This document shows, piece after piece, positions 26,044-35,733 of a stretch of DNA of 64,000 bases. The notes under the pieces were generated by a model. That model ran no database searches, was not told where the DNA came from, and saw nothing but the letters and a program-made list of their open reading frames with translations. How positions within the stretch are numbered: the first letter of the stretch is position 1; the number at the start of each line of letters is the position of its first letter. Source of the stretch: Novosphingobium sp. PhB165 (GTDB lineage Bacteria; Pseudomonadota; Alphaproteobacteria; Sphingomonadales; Sphingomonadaceae); assembly GCF_004341845.1 (NCBI RefSeq), contig NZ_SLVB01000009.1, positions 92,930 to 156,929 of the forward strand. Direction: 5' to 3'. The position numbers and the translations under genes are program-made.

Positions 26044-27327
26044 TCAGCGGAGCGGGCGGAACGCGGCGCGCACTTCCTGTGCGAAGAGCGCGGGCTGTTC
26101 CCAGGCGGCGAAGTGGCCGCCATCGCGTACTTCATTGAAGTAATAGAGGTTCGTGTAGCAACGCTCGGCCCAAGTCTTGGGCGCGCGGAAGATCTCGCCG
26201 GGGAAGACGCTGACGGCCACCGGCAGGTCGATCACCCCACGCGCGTTGAAGTTGTTGCTGTGGTCTTCCCAGTAGATCCGCGCGGCGGAAGCGCCGGTGG
26301 CGGTGAACCAGTAGAGCGACATGTCGTCGAGGATCGCGTCGCGGCCCAGCACGCGTTCGGGCTGGCCGTCGCTGTAAGTCCACTGCGCGATCTTCTCGTA
26401 CATCCACGCGGCCATGCCGACCGGCGAGTCCACCAGCGAATAGCCGATCGTCTGGGGCCGCGTGTTCATCATCGCGGCATAGGCGGCGTTGTCCCGGTAG
26501 AAGGCTTCCAGCTGGTCGAAGGCGGCGCGTTCCTTGACGGAAAGGCTGGCAGGCGCGGGATCTCCGGCGGCGAGGATATGGGCCACATCGGCGGGCACGA
26601 CGGCGGGCATGTTGAGGTGGATGCCCAGCAGCCCCGGTACTTTCTGCAAGGCCATGCGCTGCGAGATCACCGAGCCGCAGTCACCACCCTGGCTGACATA
26701 GCGGTCATAGCCAAGGCGCAGCATCAGCGCGGACCATGCCCGCCCGATCCGGTCCGAACCCCAGCCCGGCACCGTCGGCTTCGCGGAGAAACCGAAGCCC
26801 GGGATCGAGGGGATGACAACGTGAAAGGCATCCTCCGCCCGCCCGCCATGCGCGGTGGGATCGGTGAGCGGGGCGATCACGTTCAGGAATTCCAGCACCG
26901 AGCCGGGCCAGCCGTGCGTCAGGATCAGCGGCATGGCATTTTCGTGGCGGGAGCGGACGTGGATGAAGTGGATGTCCAGCCCGTCGATCTCGGTCATGAA
27001 CATCGGCAGGGCATTGAGCCGGGCTTCGACCTTGCGCCAGTCGTAGGCGCCCGCCCAGTACTGCATCAGCGGCTGCAAGGTCTGTCGGCGCACGCCCTGG
27101 CTGTCATCGCTGACGGGCTGCGGATCGGCCCAGCGGGTCTCGGCGATCCGGCGCTTCATGCCGGCGATCTCGGTTGCGGGAATGGCGATGCGGAACGGGC
27201 GGACGCTGTCTTGCGTAACCGCCGCGCGGGCCAGACCGGGCATGGCCGTCATCATTCCGGCCAGCGCCGCGCCCTCTCCGATCCGAGCGACGAAATCGCG
27301 CCGCGATGTCGAATATCCTGCAAGCAT
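26044..27327 (-). CDS. Epoxide hydrolase, Tat-exported
   Basis: The 427-residue protein starts with a Tat-like signal (TSRRDFVARIGEGAALAG, ending LARAAV). The epoxide hydrolase N-terminal domain follows (PFRIAIPATEIAGMKRRI, RWADPQ, MTEIDGLDIHFIHVRS). The catalytic core shows HGWPGS (oxyanion), QGGDCGS with the nucleophilic Asp, and GGHFAAWEQP with the catalytic His. It is the first gene of the minus-strand operon with Ohr and a hydrolase. Export is unusual for classical detoxifying epoxide hydrolases but common among sphingomonad versions. Confidence 0.92.
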   Translation of the reverse strand: MLAGYSTSRRDFVARIGEGAALAGMMTAMPGLARAAVTQDSVRPFRIAIPATEIAGMKRRIAETRWADPQPVSDDSQGVRRQTLQPLMQYWAGAYDWRKVEARLNALPMFMTEIDGLDIHFIHVRSRHENAMPLILTHGWPGSVLEFLNVIAPLTDPTAHGGRAEDAFHVVIPSIPGFGFSAKPTVPGWGSDRIGRAWSALMLRLGYDRYVSQGGDCGSVISQRMALQKVPGLLGIHLNMPAVVPADVAHILAAGDPAPASLSVKERAAFDQLEAFYRDNAAYAAMMNTRPQTIGYSLVDSPVGMAAWMYEKIAQWTYSDGQPERVLGRDAILDDMSLYWFTATGASAARIYWEDHSNNFNARGVIDLPVAVSVFPGEIFRAPKTWAERCYTNLYYFNEVRDGGHFAAWEQPALFAQEVRAAFRPLR

Positions 27328-27556
27328 TTGTCTATCCTTCCGCCGATCATCCGATCTGTTGGCTGGATGATAGAGCGGACGCGCTTCGGGCGCCCGTTAG
27401 GTGCCGCAATGTCGTGTTAGCGTCTGCCTGGGAGCACTTCAGGCGCCGCGCGCTGTCACCGGCTAACGCGGCCCATCAGCATCTGGCGTGAAGCGCGCCG
27501 GACGGCGCCCTAGATCTCTTTCCCGATCAACAGGCGCTCACCCGGAGATATCCGTC

Positions 27557-28648
27557 ATGACCACGAACCGCTCGATAGGCTTCATCGCCGCTGCCCTGAT
27601 GGCGGCGGGCACCACCACCGCGACGTGCTGGCGCGAGGCGCTGGCGCGCTCTCCGGCGGACGGCGATGCCATTGCTTCCGCGCCCAGCGATGCGACACCG
27701 CGCCCGCTGCAAGTGCTGGCCGATGCGCGCCCATGGCTTGGCGGGGCCGCACCGTCGCTGCGCGGCAAAGTGGTGGTGGTCAATTTCTGGACCTATTCGT
27801 GCATCAACTCGCTGCGCGCCCTGCCCTACCTGCGCGGCTGGAACGAGCGCTATGGGGACAAGGGCCTGACCGTCATCGGCGTTCACGCGCCCGAGTTCGA
27901 TTTCGAACACGATCCCGGCAAAGTGCGCGCGGCCACGCAGGCGCTCGGCGTCGGCTACCCCAACGTTCAGGACAACGACTATGCTGTCTGGCGCGCGTTT
28001 GGAAACGAGGGCTGGCCGGGGTTCTACATCATCGACGCCCATGGCCGCGTGCGCGGATATACCGTGGGTGAGGGCAATTATGCCGAGGCGGAGCGACTGA
28101 TCCGCAAACTCCTTGCCGAAGCCGGGAATGATGTGTCCGGCCTGCCCGAAGCCCCGATCGGCGCGGCAGGCGTGGAAGCGCAGGCGGACTGGCCCAACCT
28201 GCAATCGCCCGAGGCCTATCTCGGCTATGCCAAGGCGCAGGCCTTCGCCTCCCCCGGCGGACTGCTTCGCGGCGGTTCGGGCACTTACACTCCCGCCTCA
28301 TCGCTGCCGCTGAACCGCTGGGACCTGGCCGGAAGCTGGACCGTCGCGCGCGAGTTCGCCCGGCTCGACAAGTCCGGCGGCGCGATCCGCTTTCATTTCC
28401 ATGCGCGCGATGCCCACGCCGTGCTCGGCGCGCCGGCCGATGGCCAGCCGGTCCGCTTCCGGGTGACGATCGACGGCAAGGCTCCCGGCGCCGATCACGG
28501 AACCGACACCGACCCCGCCGGATGGGGGGAGCTGCGGCAGGACCGGCTCTATCAACTGGTCCGCCAGCATGGGCCCGTTTCCGACCGCACCGTGCGCATC
28601 GAGTTCTCGCGCCCCGGCGTGCGCGCCTACTCGTTCACGTTCGGATGA
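27557..28648 (+). CDS. DipZ-like redoxin with Cys-X-X-Ser active site
   Basis: The 363-residue protein has a hydrophobic N-terminus, a thioredoxin-like domain (about 60-190: VVVVNFWTYSCINSLRALPYL, VIGVHAPEF, WPGFYIIDAHG) and a C-terminal DipZ-type beta domain (LAGSWTVAREFARL, GGAIRFHFHARDAHAVLG). DipZ relatives normally have CINC; here the site is C82-I-N-S85, so the resolving cysteine is a serine. The integral membrane CcdA half of full-length DipZ is absent. The ATG at 27557 has GGAG 9 bases upstream; the frame is open back to 27488. It is probably an exported monothiol redox or isomerase protein. Confidence 0.85.
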   Translation: MTTNRSIGFIAAALMAAGTTTATCWREALARSPADGDAIASAPSDATPRPLQVLADARPWLGGAAPSLRGKVVVVNFWTYSCINSLRALPYLRGWNERYGDKGLTVIGVHAPEFDFEHDPGKVRAATQALGVGYPNVQDNDYAVWRAFGNEGWPGFYIIDAHGRVRGYTVGEGNYAEAERLIRKLLAEAGNDVSGLPEAPIGAAGVEAQADWPNLQSPEAYLGYAKAQAFASPGGLLRGGSGTYTPASSLPLNRWDLAGSWTVAREFARLDKSGGAIRFHFHARDAHAVLGAPADGQPVRFRVTIDGKAPGADHGTDTDPAGWGELRQDRLYQLVRQHGPVSDRTVRIEFSRPGVRAYSFTFG

Positions 28649-28653
28649 TCTGA

Positions 28654-28770
28654 TCTCGCCCCTAACTCTACTAAAGCCTCTCCCACGACCGGCAACCATC
28701 GTATAGGTAGCCGGACATGCCGCACCGCGGCATGATTAAAGTGCGGCATTTTAGTGAGATAGGGGCAAGA
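28654..28770 (+). promoter_or_regulatory. Palindromic promoter region of the STAND regulator
   Basis: A 15-bp imperfect inverted repeat (28654-28668 against 28756-28770, 13 of 15 matching, core gcccct/aggggc) brackets a perfect 7-bp palindrome catgccg/cggcatg (28716-28734) and a further gtgcggcat (28741-28749). These are candidate sites for the regulator's own winged-helix domain. Confidence 0.4.
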
Positions 28771-28777
28771 CGGCATC

Positions 28778-31585
28778 GTGGCGCAAGGTGAAAGTCAGAA
28801 CCCGGACAGACAGGATCTGGGCGAGCGAATGGCCTTCGGGCGCTTCTGCCTCCATCCGGCCAAGCGCCTGCTGACGCGCGACGGACAGCCGGTGGAGATC
28901 GGCGGGCGTTCGTTCGACATTCTCGTCGCTCTGGCCGAGCAGCCGGGCCGCGTTCTGTCCAAGCGCGAACTGCTGAAACGGGTCTGGCCCGACGTCGTCG
29001 TCGAGGATGGCAGCCTGCGCTTCCACATGGCGGGGCTGCGCAAGCTGCTGGGCGAAGGCGCGGATGGCGACGGCAGCCGTTATATCGCTACCCAGGTCGG
29101 CGTGGGTTACGCCTTCGTCGCTCCCGTGGAGCGGCTGGAAGTGGAGCGGTCGGAGCATGCCGTCGCGGTTGCCCAGCCGGTTCCGGCTCCGGCGGGGTTT
29201 GCTACCAACATTCCCCCGCCGCTGCCGCATCTGATCGGCCGCGAGCGTGACCTCGATCTGCTGCTGGCCCGCGTGGTCGATACCCCGCTGTTCACGATTG
29301 CGGGCCCGGCGGGCGTCGGCAAGACCTCGCTGATGATCGAGATCGGCCACCGCCTGACCGCGCATTTTGCCGGGCAAGCGGCTTTCGTGGACTTCGGCAT
29401 GCTGGAGAACCCGGCGCTCGTGCCGCCGATGATCGCGGGCGCCATGGGCATTTCGGTACAGAGCGGCGATCCCGCCGCCGTCATCCTGGGCCACTTACGC
29501 GGCGGCCCGTTCCTGCTTCTGCTCGACAATTGCGAGCATGTGATCGAGCAGGCGGCCGAGATCGTCGAGCGCATCATCGAAGCCGCGCCGCAAGCCCGCA
29601 TCGTCACCACGTCCCGTGAGCCGCTGCGCGCACTGGGTGAGCATGTCCACCGCCTCGATGCGCTGGACTATCCGCAGGAGGTGAAAGGGCTGACGCGCGA
29701 GGAACTGCTGGCCTATCCGGCGGTGGAGCTGTTCTGCGAACGTGCCCGCGCCGCCGACAGCACGCTGGAAATCGACGATGCGGACGCCCGCCTGATCGCG
29801 GACATGTGCCAAAGGCTGGACGGCATGGCGCTGCCCATGGAACTGGCCGCCGTGCGTGTCGCCACGCATGGGATCGCGGCGACCGCGCGCCAGATCGGCG
29901 AGCGTTTCAGCCTTGCCTGGTCCGGTCGCCGCACCGCGCAGCCGCGCCAGCAGACCCTGCGCGCGACGCTGGACTGGAGCTACGACCTGCTTACCCCGGC
30001 CGAGCGCACGGTGCTGGACCGGCTGGGCGTCTTCGTCGGGCCGTTCTCCGTCGATGCGGCGCTCGACGTGGTGACCGATGCGGCCTTGGGATCTGACGAG
30101 GCGGCGATGGCGCTGGACGACCTCTCCGCCAAGTCGCTCATCGCCGCCAACCGGGCGCGAGGATCGGGCACCTACCGCCTGCTCGAAATGACGCGTGCCT
30201 ATGCCCGCGAAAAGCTGGCCGCGCGGGGGGCCGAGGAACACCGCGCCACGACCCGCCGCCATGCGATGTTCTTCCTTTCCGAACTGGAAGCCATCGCCGC
30301 GCAGGACAAGGCCGCGTTTCAGGATACCCGCTCGCTGCGCCCGCAACTGGGCAATATCCGCAGCGCGCTCGACTGGAGCTTCGGGCCGGAGGGCGATATC
30401 CGCCTTGCCGTGCGCCTGGCGACGGCGAGCATGCGGGTGTTCCTCAATCTTTCGCATCTGGTCGAATGCCGGACCTGGGCCGCCCGCGCGATTGCCGCGC
30501 TGGAACCCGATCAGCGCGGCACGGCGATGGAACTGGAATTACAGGGCGCGCTCGGCATCGCCTTGATGTTCACGCGCGGCAACACCCCCGAGGCGGGCGA
30601 GGCGCTGGCCCGCGCGCTGGAGGTTGCCACTCTGGTGGAGGACCGCTGGAGCCGCCTGTGCATGCTGGGGCGGCTGCACATCTTCCATGAGCGGATCGGG
30701 GAATATGCCGTGGCCATGGCCCATGCCGAACAGGCGATCGCGGTGGCGGAAGAGATCGGCGAGCCGGAAGCACTGGCCGTCGCCTGTTCGCTCTCGGGCA
30801 TTTCCCATCATCTGGCCGGCGACCAGACCCGCGCGCGCCGCGATCTGGAACGGGCGCTGGAGAACAGCCCGCAATCGCAGCGCAATCTTACGATTGCCTA
30901 CGGTTTCGACCATCGCAACCGCTCCGGCATAGCACTGGCCCGCGTGCTGTGGCTGGCGGGCGAGTCCGACGCCGCGCAGCATCTGGCCGAGCAGACCGTG
31001 GCCGAAGCGGCAGCGCTCGATCACCCGGTCACGCATTGCATCGCCCTGATCTGGTCGCTGTCGGTCCACTTGTGGATGGGCGACGTGGCGCGCGCCGAGC
31101 AGGCACTCCGCACTTTCCGCGATTGCGCTCAGGTCGATGCCCTTGGCCCCTATATCGCGGCGGCGCAGGGTTTCGGGGGTGAATTGGCTATCGAGCACGG
31201 ACGCTATGCCGAAGCCGTCGAAGCCCTGGAAGAGAGCCTCTCGCAATTGCGCGGCGCGCGCTACGAACTGCTGGCCACCCCGTTCTCGATCGCGCTGGCG
31301 CGCGGGCTTGCCGCGGAGGGCAGGCTGGCCGACGCCCGCCGGGCGGTGGAAACCACGATTGCGCGATGCACCGCCAGCGGCGAACGGATCGCCTTGCCCG
31401 AACTCTTACGGATCAAGGCGGCCATCGCCGGTGCCGGTGGTGCCACGGAGGATGCGCTCGCCGCGCTGGAACAGGCAGGGGCAGTCGCCCGGCAGCAGGG
31501 CGCGCGCGCCTGGGAAATGCGCGTGGCTGCCGACCGGGCGGGTCTGCTTGCCCACTCGGTCAGCCCGGGGGCAACAGAGCGGTAA
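28778..31585 (+). CDS. STAND-type transcriptional regulator (winged helix + NTPase + repeats)
   Basis: The 935-residue signal-transducing NTPase starts with an OmpR/PhoB-like winged helix (about 18-115: EIGGRSFDILVALAEQPGRV, KRELLKRVWPDVVVED). An NTPase follows with Walker A GPAGVGKTS (about 176-184), Walker B FLLLLDNCEH (about 245) and TTSREPLRALGEH. The alpha-helical C-terminus (about 490-930) looks like TPR-type repeats. Such proteins bind DNA and switch on a ligand or partner sensed by the repeats. The frame begins at GTG 28778; ATG 28829 is an alternative. Its 3' end overlaps the convergent SDR gene by 26 bases. Target genes are unknown; the adjacent SDR/aldehyde dehydrogenase pair is a candidate. 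Confidence 0.85.
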   Translation: MAQGESQNPDRQDLGERMAFGRFCLHPAKRLLTRDGQPVEIGGRSFDILVALAEQPGRVLSKRELLKRVWPDVVVEDGSLRFHMAGLRKLLGEGADGDGSRYIATQVGVGYAFVAPVERLEVERSEHAVAVAQPVPAPAGFATNIPPPLPHLIGRERDLDLLLARVVDTPLFTIAGPAGVGKTSLMIEIGHRLTAHFAGQAAFVDFGMLENPALVPPMIAGAMGISVQSGDPAAVILGHLRGGPFLLLLDNCEHVIEQAAEIVERIIEAAPQARIVTTSREPLRALGEHVHRLDALDYPQEVKGLTREELLAYPAVELFCERARAADSTLEIDDADARLIADMCQRLDGMALPMELAAVRVATHGIAATARQIGERFSLAWSGRRTAQPRQQTLRATLDWSYDLLTPAERTVLDRLGVFVGPFSVDAALDVVTDAALGSDEAAMALDDLSAKSLIAANRARGSGTYRLLEMTRAYAREKLAARGAEEHRATTRRHAMFFLSELEAIAAQDKAAFQDTRSLRPQLGNIRSALDWSFGPEGDIRLAVRLATASMRVFLNLSHLVECRTWAARAIAALEPDQRGTAMELELQGALGIALMFTRGNTPEAGEALARALEVATLVEDRWSRLCMLGRLHIFHERIGEYAVAMAHAEQAIAVAEEIGEPEALAVACSLSGISHHLAGDQTRARRDLERALENSPQSQRNLTIAYGFDHRNRSGIALARVLWLAGESDAAQHLAEQTVAEAAALDHPVTHCIALIWSLSVHLWMGDVARAEQALRTFRDCAQVDALGPYIAAAQGFGGELAIEHGRYAEAVEALEESLSQLRGARYELLATPFSIALARGLAAEGRLADARRAVETTIARCTASGERIALPELLRIKAAIAGAGGATEDALAALEQAGAVARQQGARAWEMRVAADRAGLLAHSVSPGATER

Positions 31586-32435
31586 GCGCCTCGCCCTCCG
31601 GCCCGTCGAACACGGTGGCGCGGCTGACGTCGATCCACCGGGCATGGGCTTCGCCGCGCTCGGCTTCGGCGGCGTCGAACGAGGCCAGTGCATCCGTGCC
31701 CAGCACCAGATGGGCAGGCACGTCGTCGCGGCGGGAGAGGCCCAGAATGACCTGCGCGATGCGTGCCGGGTCGCCCACTTCGTTGCCCGCATAGGCCCTG
31801 ATCCGCTCCAGCGTAACGCCGACCGTATCTGCATAGTCCGGCAGCACGGCGCTTGAGGCGGCATTGCCCGCGATATCGGCCCAATCCGTGCGCATGCCGC
31901 CCGGTTCCAGCGACACGATGCGGATGCCCAGATGGGCGACTTCGCTGCGCAGGACTTCAGTGAAGCCGCCGACCGCCCATTTCGCCGCCTGATAGGCAGA
32001 GAGTCCCGGCGTGCCGACCCGCCCGCCCACGGACGAGACATTGAGGATGTGGCCCGAACCGCGCTCCCGCATGAACGGCAGCACCGCGCGCGTCATGTTG
32101 ACGACGCCGAACAGGTTGGTTTCCACTTCGGCGCGGAAATCGGCGGAGGATTTCTGCTCGAACGCTTCGAAATGGCCGTAGCCCGCATTGTTCACCAGCA
32201 CGTCGATCCGCCCGAAGGCGGCAATCGCGGCGGTGGCAGCATCGCCCGCTCGCGCCTCGTCGGTCACATCCAGCGCGAAAGGTTCGATGCGGTCGCCGTA
32301 AAGCGCCTTGAGGTCGGCAAGCTGCGCCACGTTGCGGGCAGTCGCGAGCACGTTGTCGCCGCTTTCCAGCACGGCGGTCAGGATCGCGCGGCCAAGGCCG
32401 CGCGCACTTCCGGTGATGATCCAGGTTTTCTGCAT
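31560..32435 (-). CDS. Short-chain dehydrogenase/reductase (classical SDR)
   Basis: The 291-residue oxidoreductase has the NAD(P)-binding TGSARGLG, the structural NNAG, a Ser in NVSSVGG and the catalytic YQAAK. It converts an alcohol to a ketone or the reverse. It follows the aldehyde dehydrogenase gene by 28 bases on the same strand, so the two may run successive oxidations. Its last 26 bases overlap the end of the convergent STAND regulator gene. Confidence 0.92.
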   Translation of the reverse strand: MQKTWIITGSARGLGRAILTAVLESGDNVLATARNVAQLADLKALYGDRIEPFALDVTDEARAGDAATAAIAAFGRIDVLVNNAGYGHFEAFEQKSSADFRAEVETNLFGVVNMTRAVLPFMRERGSGHILNVSSVGGRVGTPGLSAYQAAKWAVGGFTEVLRSEVAHLGIRIVSLEPGGMRTDWADIAGNAASSAVLPDYADTVGVTLERIRAYAGNEVGDPARIAQVILGLSRRDDVPAHLVLGTDALASFDAAEAERGEAHARWIDVSRATVFDGPEGEALTALLPPG

Positions 32436-32463
32436 GTCTTTTGCTTTCTGTCGGGGGGAAGGT

Positions 32464-33888
32464 TCAGGCGGCGGGCCTCAGGATCGCGCGCGGCTCCAGG
32501 AAGGCGTCAAGGCCATAGGCACCGATCTCGCGCCCAAGGCCGGACTGGCGGAAGCCGCCAAACGGCGCGCGGGGATCGTGCGGCGCACCGTTGATGACGA
32601 CGCGCCCGGCCACCAGTTGCCGCGCCACGCGCAGCGCGCGGCCTTCGTCCGAGGAGAGGACATAGGCCTGAAGCCCGAAGTCGGAATCGTTGGCGATGGC
32701 GATGGCGTCAGCCTCGTCGTCATAGGTGATGACGCTCAGGACCGGGCCGAAGATCTCCTCGCGGGCGATGCGCATGGTGTTGGAGACATCGGTGAAGATC
32801 GTCGGGCGCGCGAACCAGCCCCGATCCAGCCCTTCGGGCCGTCCTTCGCCGCCGGTCAGCAAGGTGGCACCTTCCTCCAGTCCCAGCCGGATCCAGCTTT
32901 GCACGCGGTCCCAGTGCGCGGCATTGGCCAGCGGGCCGATGCGCACTTCCGGATCGGTGGGGATACCGATCTTGAGCCTTTCCGCCTCCCGCTTCAGGCG
33001 CGCAAGGATCTCTTCCCGGCGCGAGCGCGGCACCAGAATGCGCGATCCGGCGACGCAGGCCTGCCCGCTGTTGGCAAAGCCGCTCATCAGCGCAATGGGG
33101 ATCGCGGCATCGAGATCGGCATCGTCCAGGATGATCGTCGGGCTCTTGCCGCCCAGTTCCAGCACCATTCGCTTCATCGTTTCCAGCGCCGAACGCTGGA
33201 TGATCCGCGCCGCCGGCGTCGATCCGGTGAAGGTGATCAGCGCCACGTCGGGATGGGCCGTCAGCGCCGCGCCGACTTCCGGGCCGGTGCCGTTCACGAC
33301 ATTGAGCACGCCCTTCGGAAGCCCCGCCTGATGCAGGCATTCGAGCAGGACCTGCGTCTGGATCGCGCTCTGTTCGGCGGGCTTGATGACGATCGTCGAT
33401 CCCGAACCGATGGCATGGGCCAGCTTGGTCGCGATGAAGCCGAAGTTGCTGTTCCACGGCGTGATCGCCCCGATGACGCCGAGCGGCAGCATGGTCACGG
33501 CACTGTAACCGGCCGTCCGATCAAAGGCATAGTCCTCCACCGAGGCGGCCATGACCTCGAAAACGGAAGCGGTGTTCTGCACCGAAAAGCCGGTGAAATA
33601 GGCCGGCGCGCCGTATTCCTCGGTCATTGCGGCGATCAGATCGTCGGTCCGGGCCTTCACCGCGTCCCGCAGGCGGTAGAGCATGGCAATCCGCTCTGCC
33701 TTGGTGGTGCGCGCCATCGCCGGGAACGCCCGTTTGGCCGCCGCGACGGCCAGACGCACATCCTCCGCATCGCCCAGACGGACGCAGCCGATCGGTTCTT
33801 CGGTGGCGGGGTTGAAAAGGTCGAAACGCGCGCTGCCGTGCGGCGTCACGAAAGCGCCGTCGATGTAGATCTTGTCGATATTCCGCAT
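32464..33888 (-). CDS. NAD(P)-dependent aldehyde dehydrogenase
   Basis: The 474-residue ALDH superfamily enzyme oxidises an aldehyde to its acid. It shows ITPWNSNFGFIATK, FTGSTPAARII, the glutamate motif LELGGKSP, the catalytic Cys in NSGQACVAGSR and EEIFGPVL. The frame is open back to 34245, but GGAG 7 bases before the ATG at 33888 and the usual N-terminus fix the start. It is divergent from a LysR regulator that may control it and the downstream SDR. Confidence 0.93.
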   Translation of the reverse strand: MRNIDKIYIDGAFVTPHGSARFDLFNPATEEPIGCVRLGDAEDVRLAVAAAKRAFPAMARTTKAERIAMLYRLRDAVKARTDDLIAAMTEEYGAPAYFTGFSVQNTASVFEVMAASVEDYAFDRTAGYSAVTMLPLGVIGAITPWNSNFGFIATKLAHAIGSGSTIVIKPAEQSAIQTQVLLECLHQAGLPKGVLNVVNGTGPEVGAALTAHPDVALITFTGSTPAARIIQRSALETMKRMVLELGGKSPTIILDDADLDAAIPIALMSGFANSGQACVAGSRILVPRSRREEILARLKREAERLKIGIPTDPEVRIGPLANAAHWDRVQSWIRLGLEEGATLLTGGEGRPEGLDRGWFARPTIFTDVSNTMRIAREEIFGPVLSVITYDDEADAIAIANDSDFGLQAYVLSSDEGRALRVARQLVAGRVVINGAPHDPRAPFGGFRQSGLGREIGAYGLDAFLEPRAILRPAA

Positions 33889-33981
33889 TGTCCGTCTCCA
33901 TTGGTCAGCGACGATATGGCTTACGCAGGCTGTTCCGATTAGAAGGACAATGAGAGACAGGCTGATGAGGAAAATCGCGCA

Positions 33982-34872
33982 ATGCCCAAGGCGAGCCTCG
34001 CCGAACTGGAAGCCTTCGCCACGGTGGCGCGCCGGGGCGGCTTTCGCGTCGCTGCGCGCGAACTGGGAGTTTCCTCCTCCGGGCTGAGCCATGCCATCGC
34101 CGCGCTGGAGGAGCGGCTGAACCTGCGCCTGTTCAACCGCACCACGCGCAGTGTCGCCTTGACCGCGGCAGGCGCGCGGTTCCTGGAGGAAATCCTCCCC
34201 GCGCTCGCCGCAATCGATGGCGCGATCGAGAATGCGGGGGAGCATCTGGGAGAACCCTCGGGCCTGCTGCGCCTCAACATGGCGGCGGGCGCGGCGCGGT
34301 TCGTCATGGCGCCGCTGATCCGCGACTACCTTGACCGCTACCCCCGCATGCAGGTGGAGATCGTCAGCGAAGCGGCGCTGGTCGACGTGATCGGCAAGGG
34401 CTTCGACGCCGGGATACGGCTGCGGGACAGCGTTCCGCCCGACATGATCGCCGTGCCCATCATTCCGGAGGTGCGCCTCGTCGTGGTCGGTTCACCGGAT
34501 TACCTGCGGGATCGCCCAAGGCCGATCGTCCCGCGAGACCTGCTTGCGCACGAATGCATCCGCTACCGCATGGGCAGCGGGCGCATCTATCACTGGGAGT
34601 TCGCGCGCGGCGGCGAGCGACTGGAACTGGACGTGCCGGGCCGCATGATCGTCGACGACAGCGGGCTGATGCACGATGCGGCGCTCGAAGGGATGGGGCT
34701 GGCCTATCTGGCCGAGGAGACGGTCGCCCCGCATGTTCGGGAGGGACGCCTGACGCGGCTGTTGACGGACTGGATGCCTCTGGAACCGCCGCTGTGCCTT
34801 TACTACTCCGGACGCCGTCAGGTCCCGGCCAAGCTGCGCGCCTTTATCGAACTCGCGCGCGCTCTGAAATAG
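33982..34872 (+). CDS. LysR-type transcriptional regulator
   Basis: The 296-residue regulator has the LysR helix-turn-helix (LEAFATVARRGGFRVAARELGVSSSGLSHAIAALEERL) and a CrgA-like effector domain (LRLNMAAGAARFVMAPLI, GFDAGIRL, GMGLAYLAEETVAPHV). It is divergent from the aldehyde dehydrogenase gene over 93 bases, the usual position for a LysR controlling its neighbour. The ligand is unknown. Confidence 0.92.
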   Translation: MPKASLAELEAFATVARRGGFRVAARELGVSSSGLSHAIAALEERLNLRLFNRTTRSVALTAAGARFLEEILPALAAIDGAIENAGEHLGEPSGLLRLNMAAGAARFVMAPLIRDYLDRYPRMQVEIVSEAALVDVIGKGFDAGIRLRDSVPPDMIAVPIIPEVRLVVVGSPDYLRDRPRPIVPRDLLAHECIRYRMGSGRIYHWEFARGGERLELDVPGRMIVDDSGLMHDAALEGMGLAYLAEETVAPHVREGRLTRLLTDWMPLEPPLCLYYSGRRQVPAKLRAFIELARALK

Positions 34873-34980
34873 CGCAGGCCGGGCATGTTCGGCGGAGCAG
34901 GTGAAAGCCGATCCAGAAGACGCCGGAAGAATGGAGGCCAAGGTTTGACGCATAAGCCGGGGCTGGCTACCGCCTGCGGC

Positions 34981-35733
34981 ATGATCGTTCTGCTCTCGCC
35001 CGCCAAGACTCTCGACTTCGAACGCACGTTGCCGGCCCTTGCCGCCACGACGCCACATTTCGTCAAGGAAGCGCGCGATCTTGCCAAATCGGCCGCGAAC
35101 CTTCCGCAAAAGCGCTTGGCGGAGTTGATGCGCATCTCGCCGCGCCTCGCAAAACTCAATGCCGACCGCTTCCGCGACTTCGCCGACCTGCCGGAGCGAC
35201 AGGCACTCTATGCCTTTGCGGGTGACGTCTACACGGGTTTCGAGGTCGACACACTGGACGAGCCGGGCGTGGCCTTTGCCCAGGACCATGTGCGAATTTT
35301 GTCCGGCCTTTACGGGCTGCTTCGCCCGATGGATGCGATCCGTCCCTATCGCTTGGAAATGGGAACGCGCTGGGCGCCGCGTCACAAGAAGTTGACCGAC
35401 TGGTGGGGCGACCGCATCGCCGCCCTGTTGCGGCAGGAAGTCGCAGACGAAGGATCTGGCGTAGTGCTCAATCTGGCCAGCCAGGAATACTTTGCCGCCG
35501 TCGAGGACCGGCTGAAGGGCCTGCGCGTCATCACCGTCGACTTCCGCGAGCCGGGTCCGAACGGCCCGCGTTTCGTGAGCTTCAACGCCAAAAAGGCGCG
35601 GGGCATGATGGCGCGGTGGATGTGCGAACATCATATCGTCGATGCGGATGCCATGCGCGGGTTCGACAGCGACGGATATCGCTTCGATCCGCGCGAGAGT
35701 GACGCCGACAACTGGCGCTTCACGCGGGCGTGA
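34981..35733 (+). CDS. yaaA: Peroxide stress protein YaaA
   Basis: The 250-residue protein is of the YaaA/DUF328 type. It shows the N-terminal LLSPAKTLDF, the YTGFEV turn, LSGLYGLLRPMDAIRPYRLEMG, LNLASQEYF and a C-terminal FNAKKARGMMARW. In E. coli YaaA binds DNA and limits iron-driven damage during hydrogen peroxide stress. The open frame extends to 34885, but the ATG at 34981 matches the family start. It appears to be a single-gene unit. Confidence 0.93.
   Translation: MIVLLSPAKTLDFERTLPALAATTPHFVKEARDLAKSAANLPQKRLAELMRISPRLAKLNADRFRDFADLPERQALYAFAGDVYTGFEVDTLDEPGVAFAQDHVRILSGLYGLLRPMDAIRPYRLEMGTRWAPRHKKLTDWWGDRIAALLRQEVADEGSGVVLNLASQEYFAAVEDRLKGLRVITVDFREPGPNGPRFVSFNAKKARGMMARWMCEHHIVDADAMRGFDSDGYRFDPRESDADNWRFTRA

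Noticed and set aside
34885..34980. Longer N-terminus for YaaA
   Set aside because: The extra 32 residues are Arg/Gly-rich and unlike the family; the YaaA N-terminus MIVLLSPAKTLDF begins at 34981.
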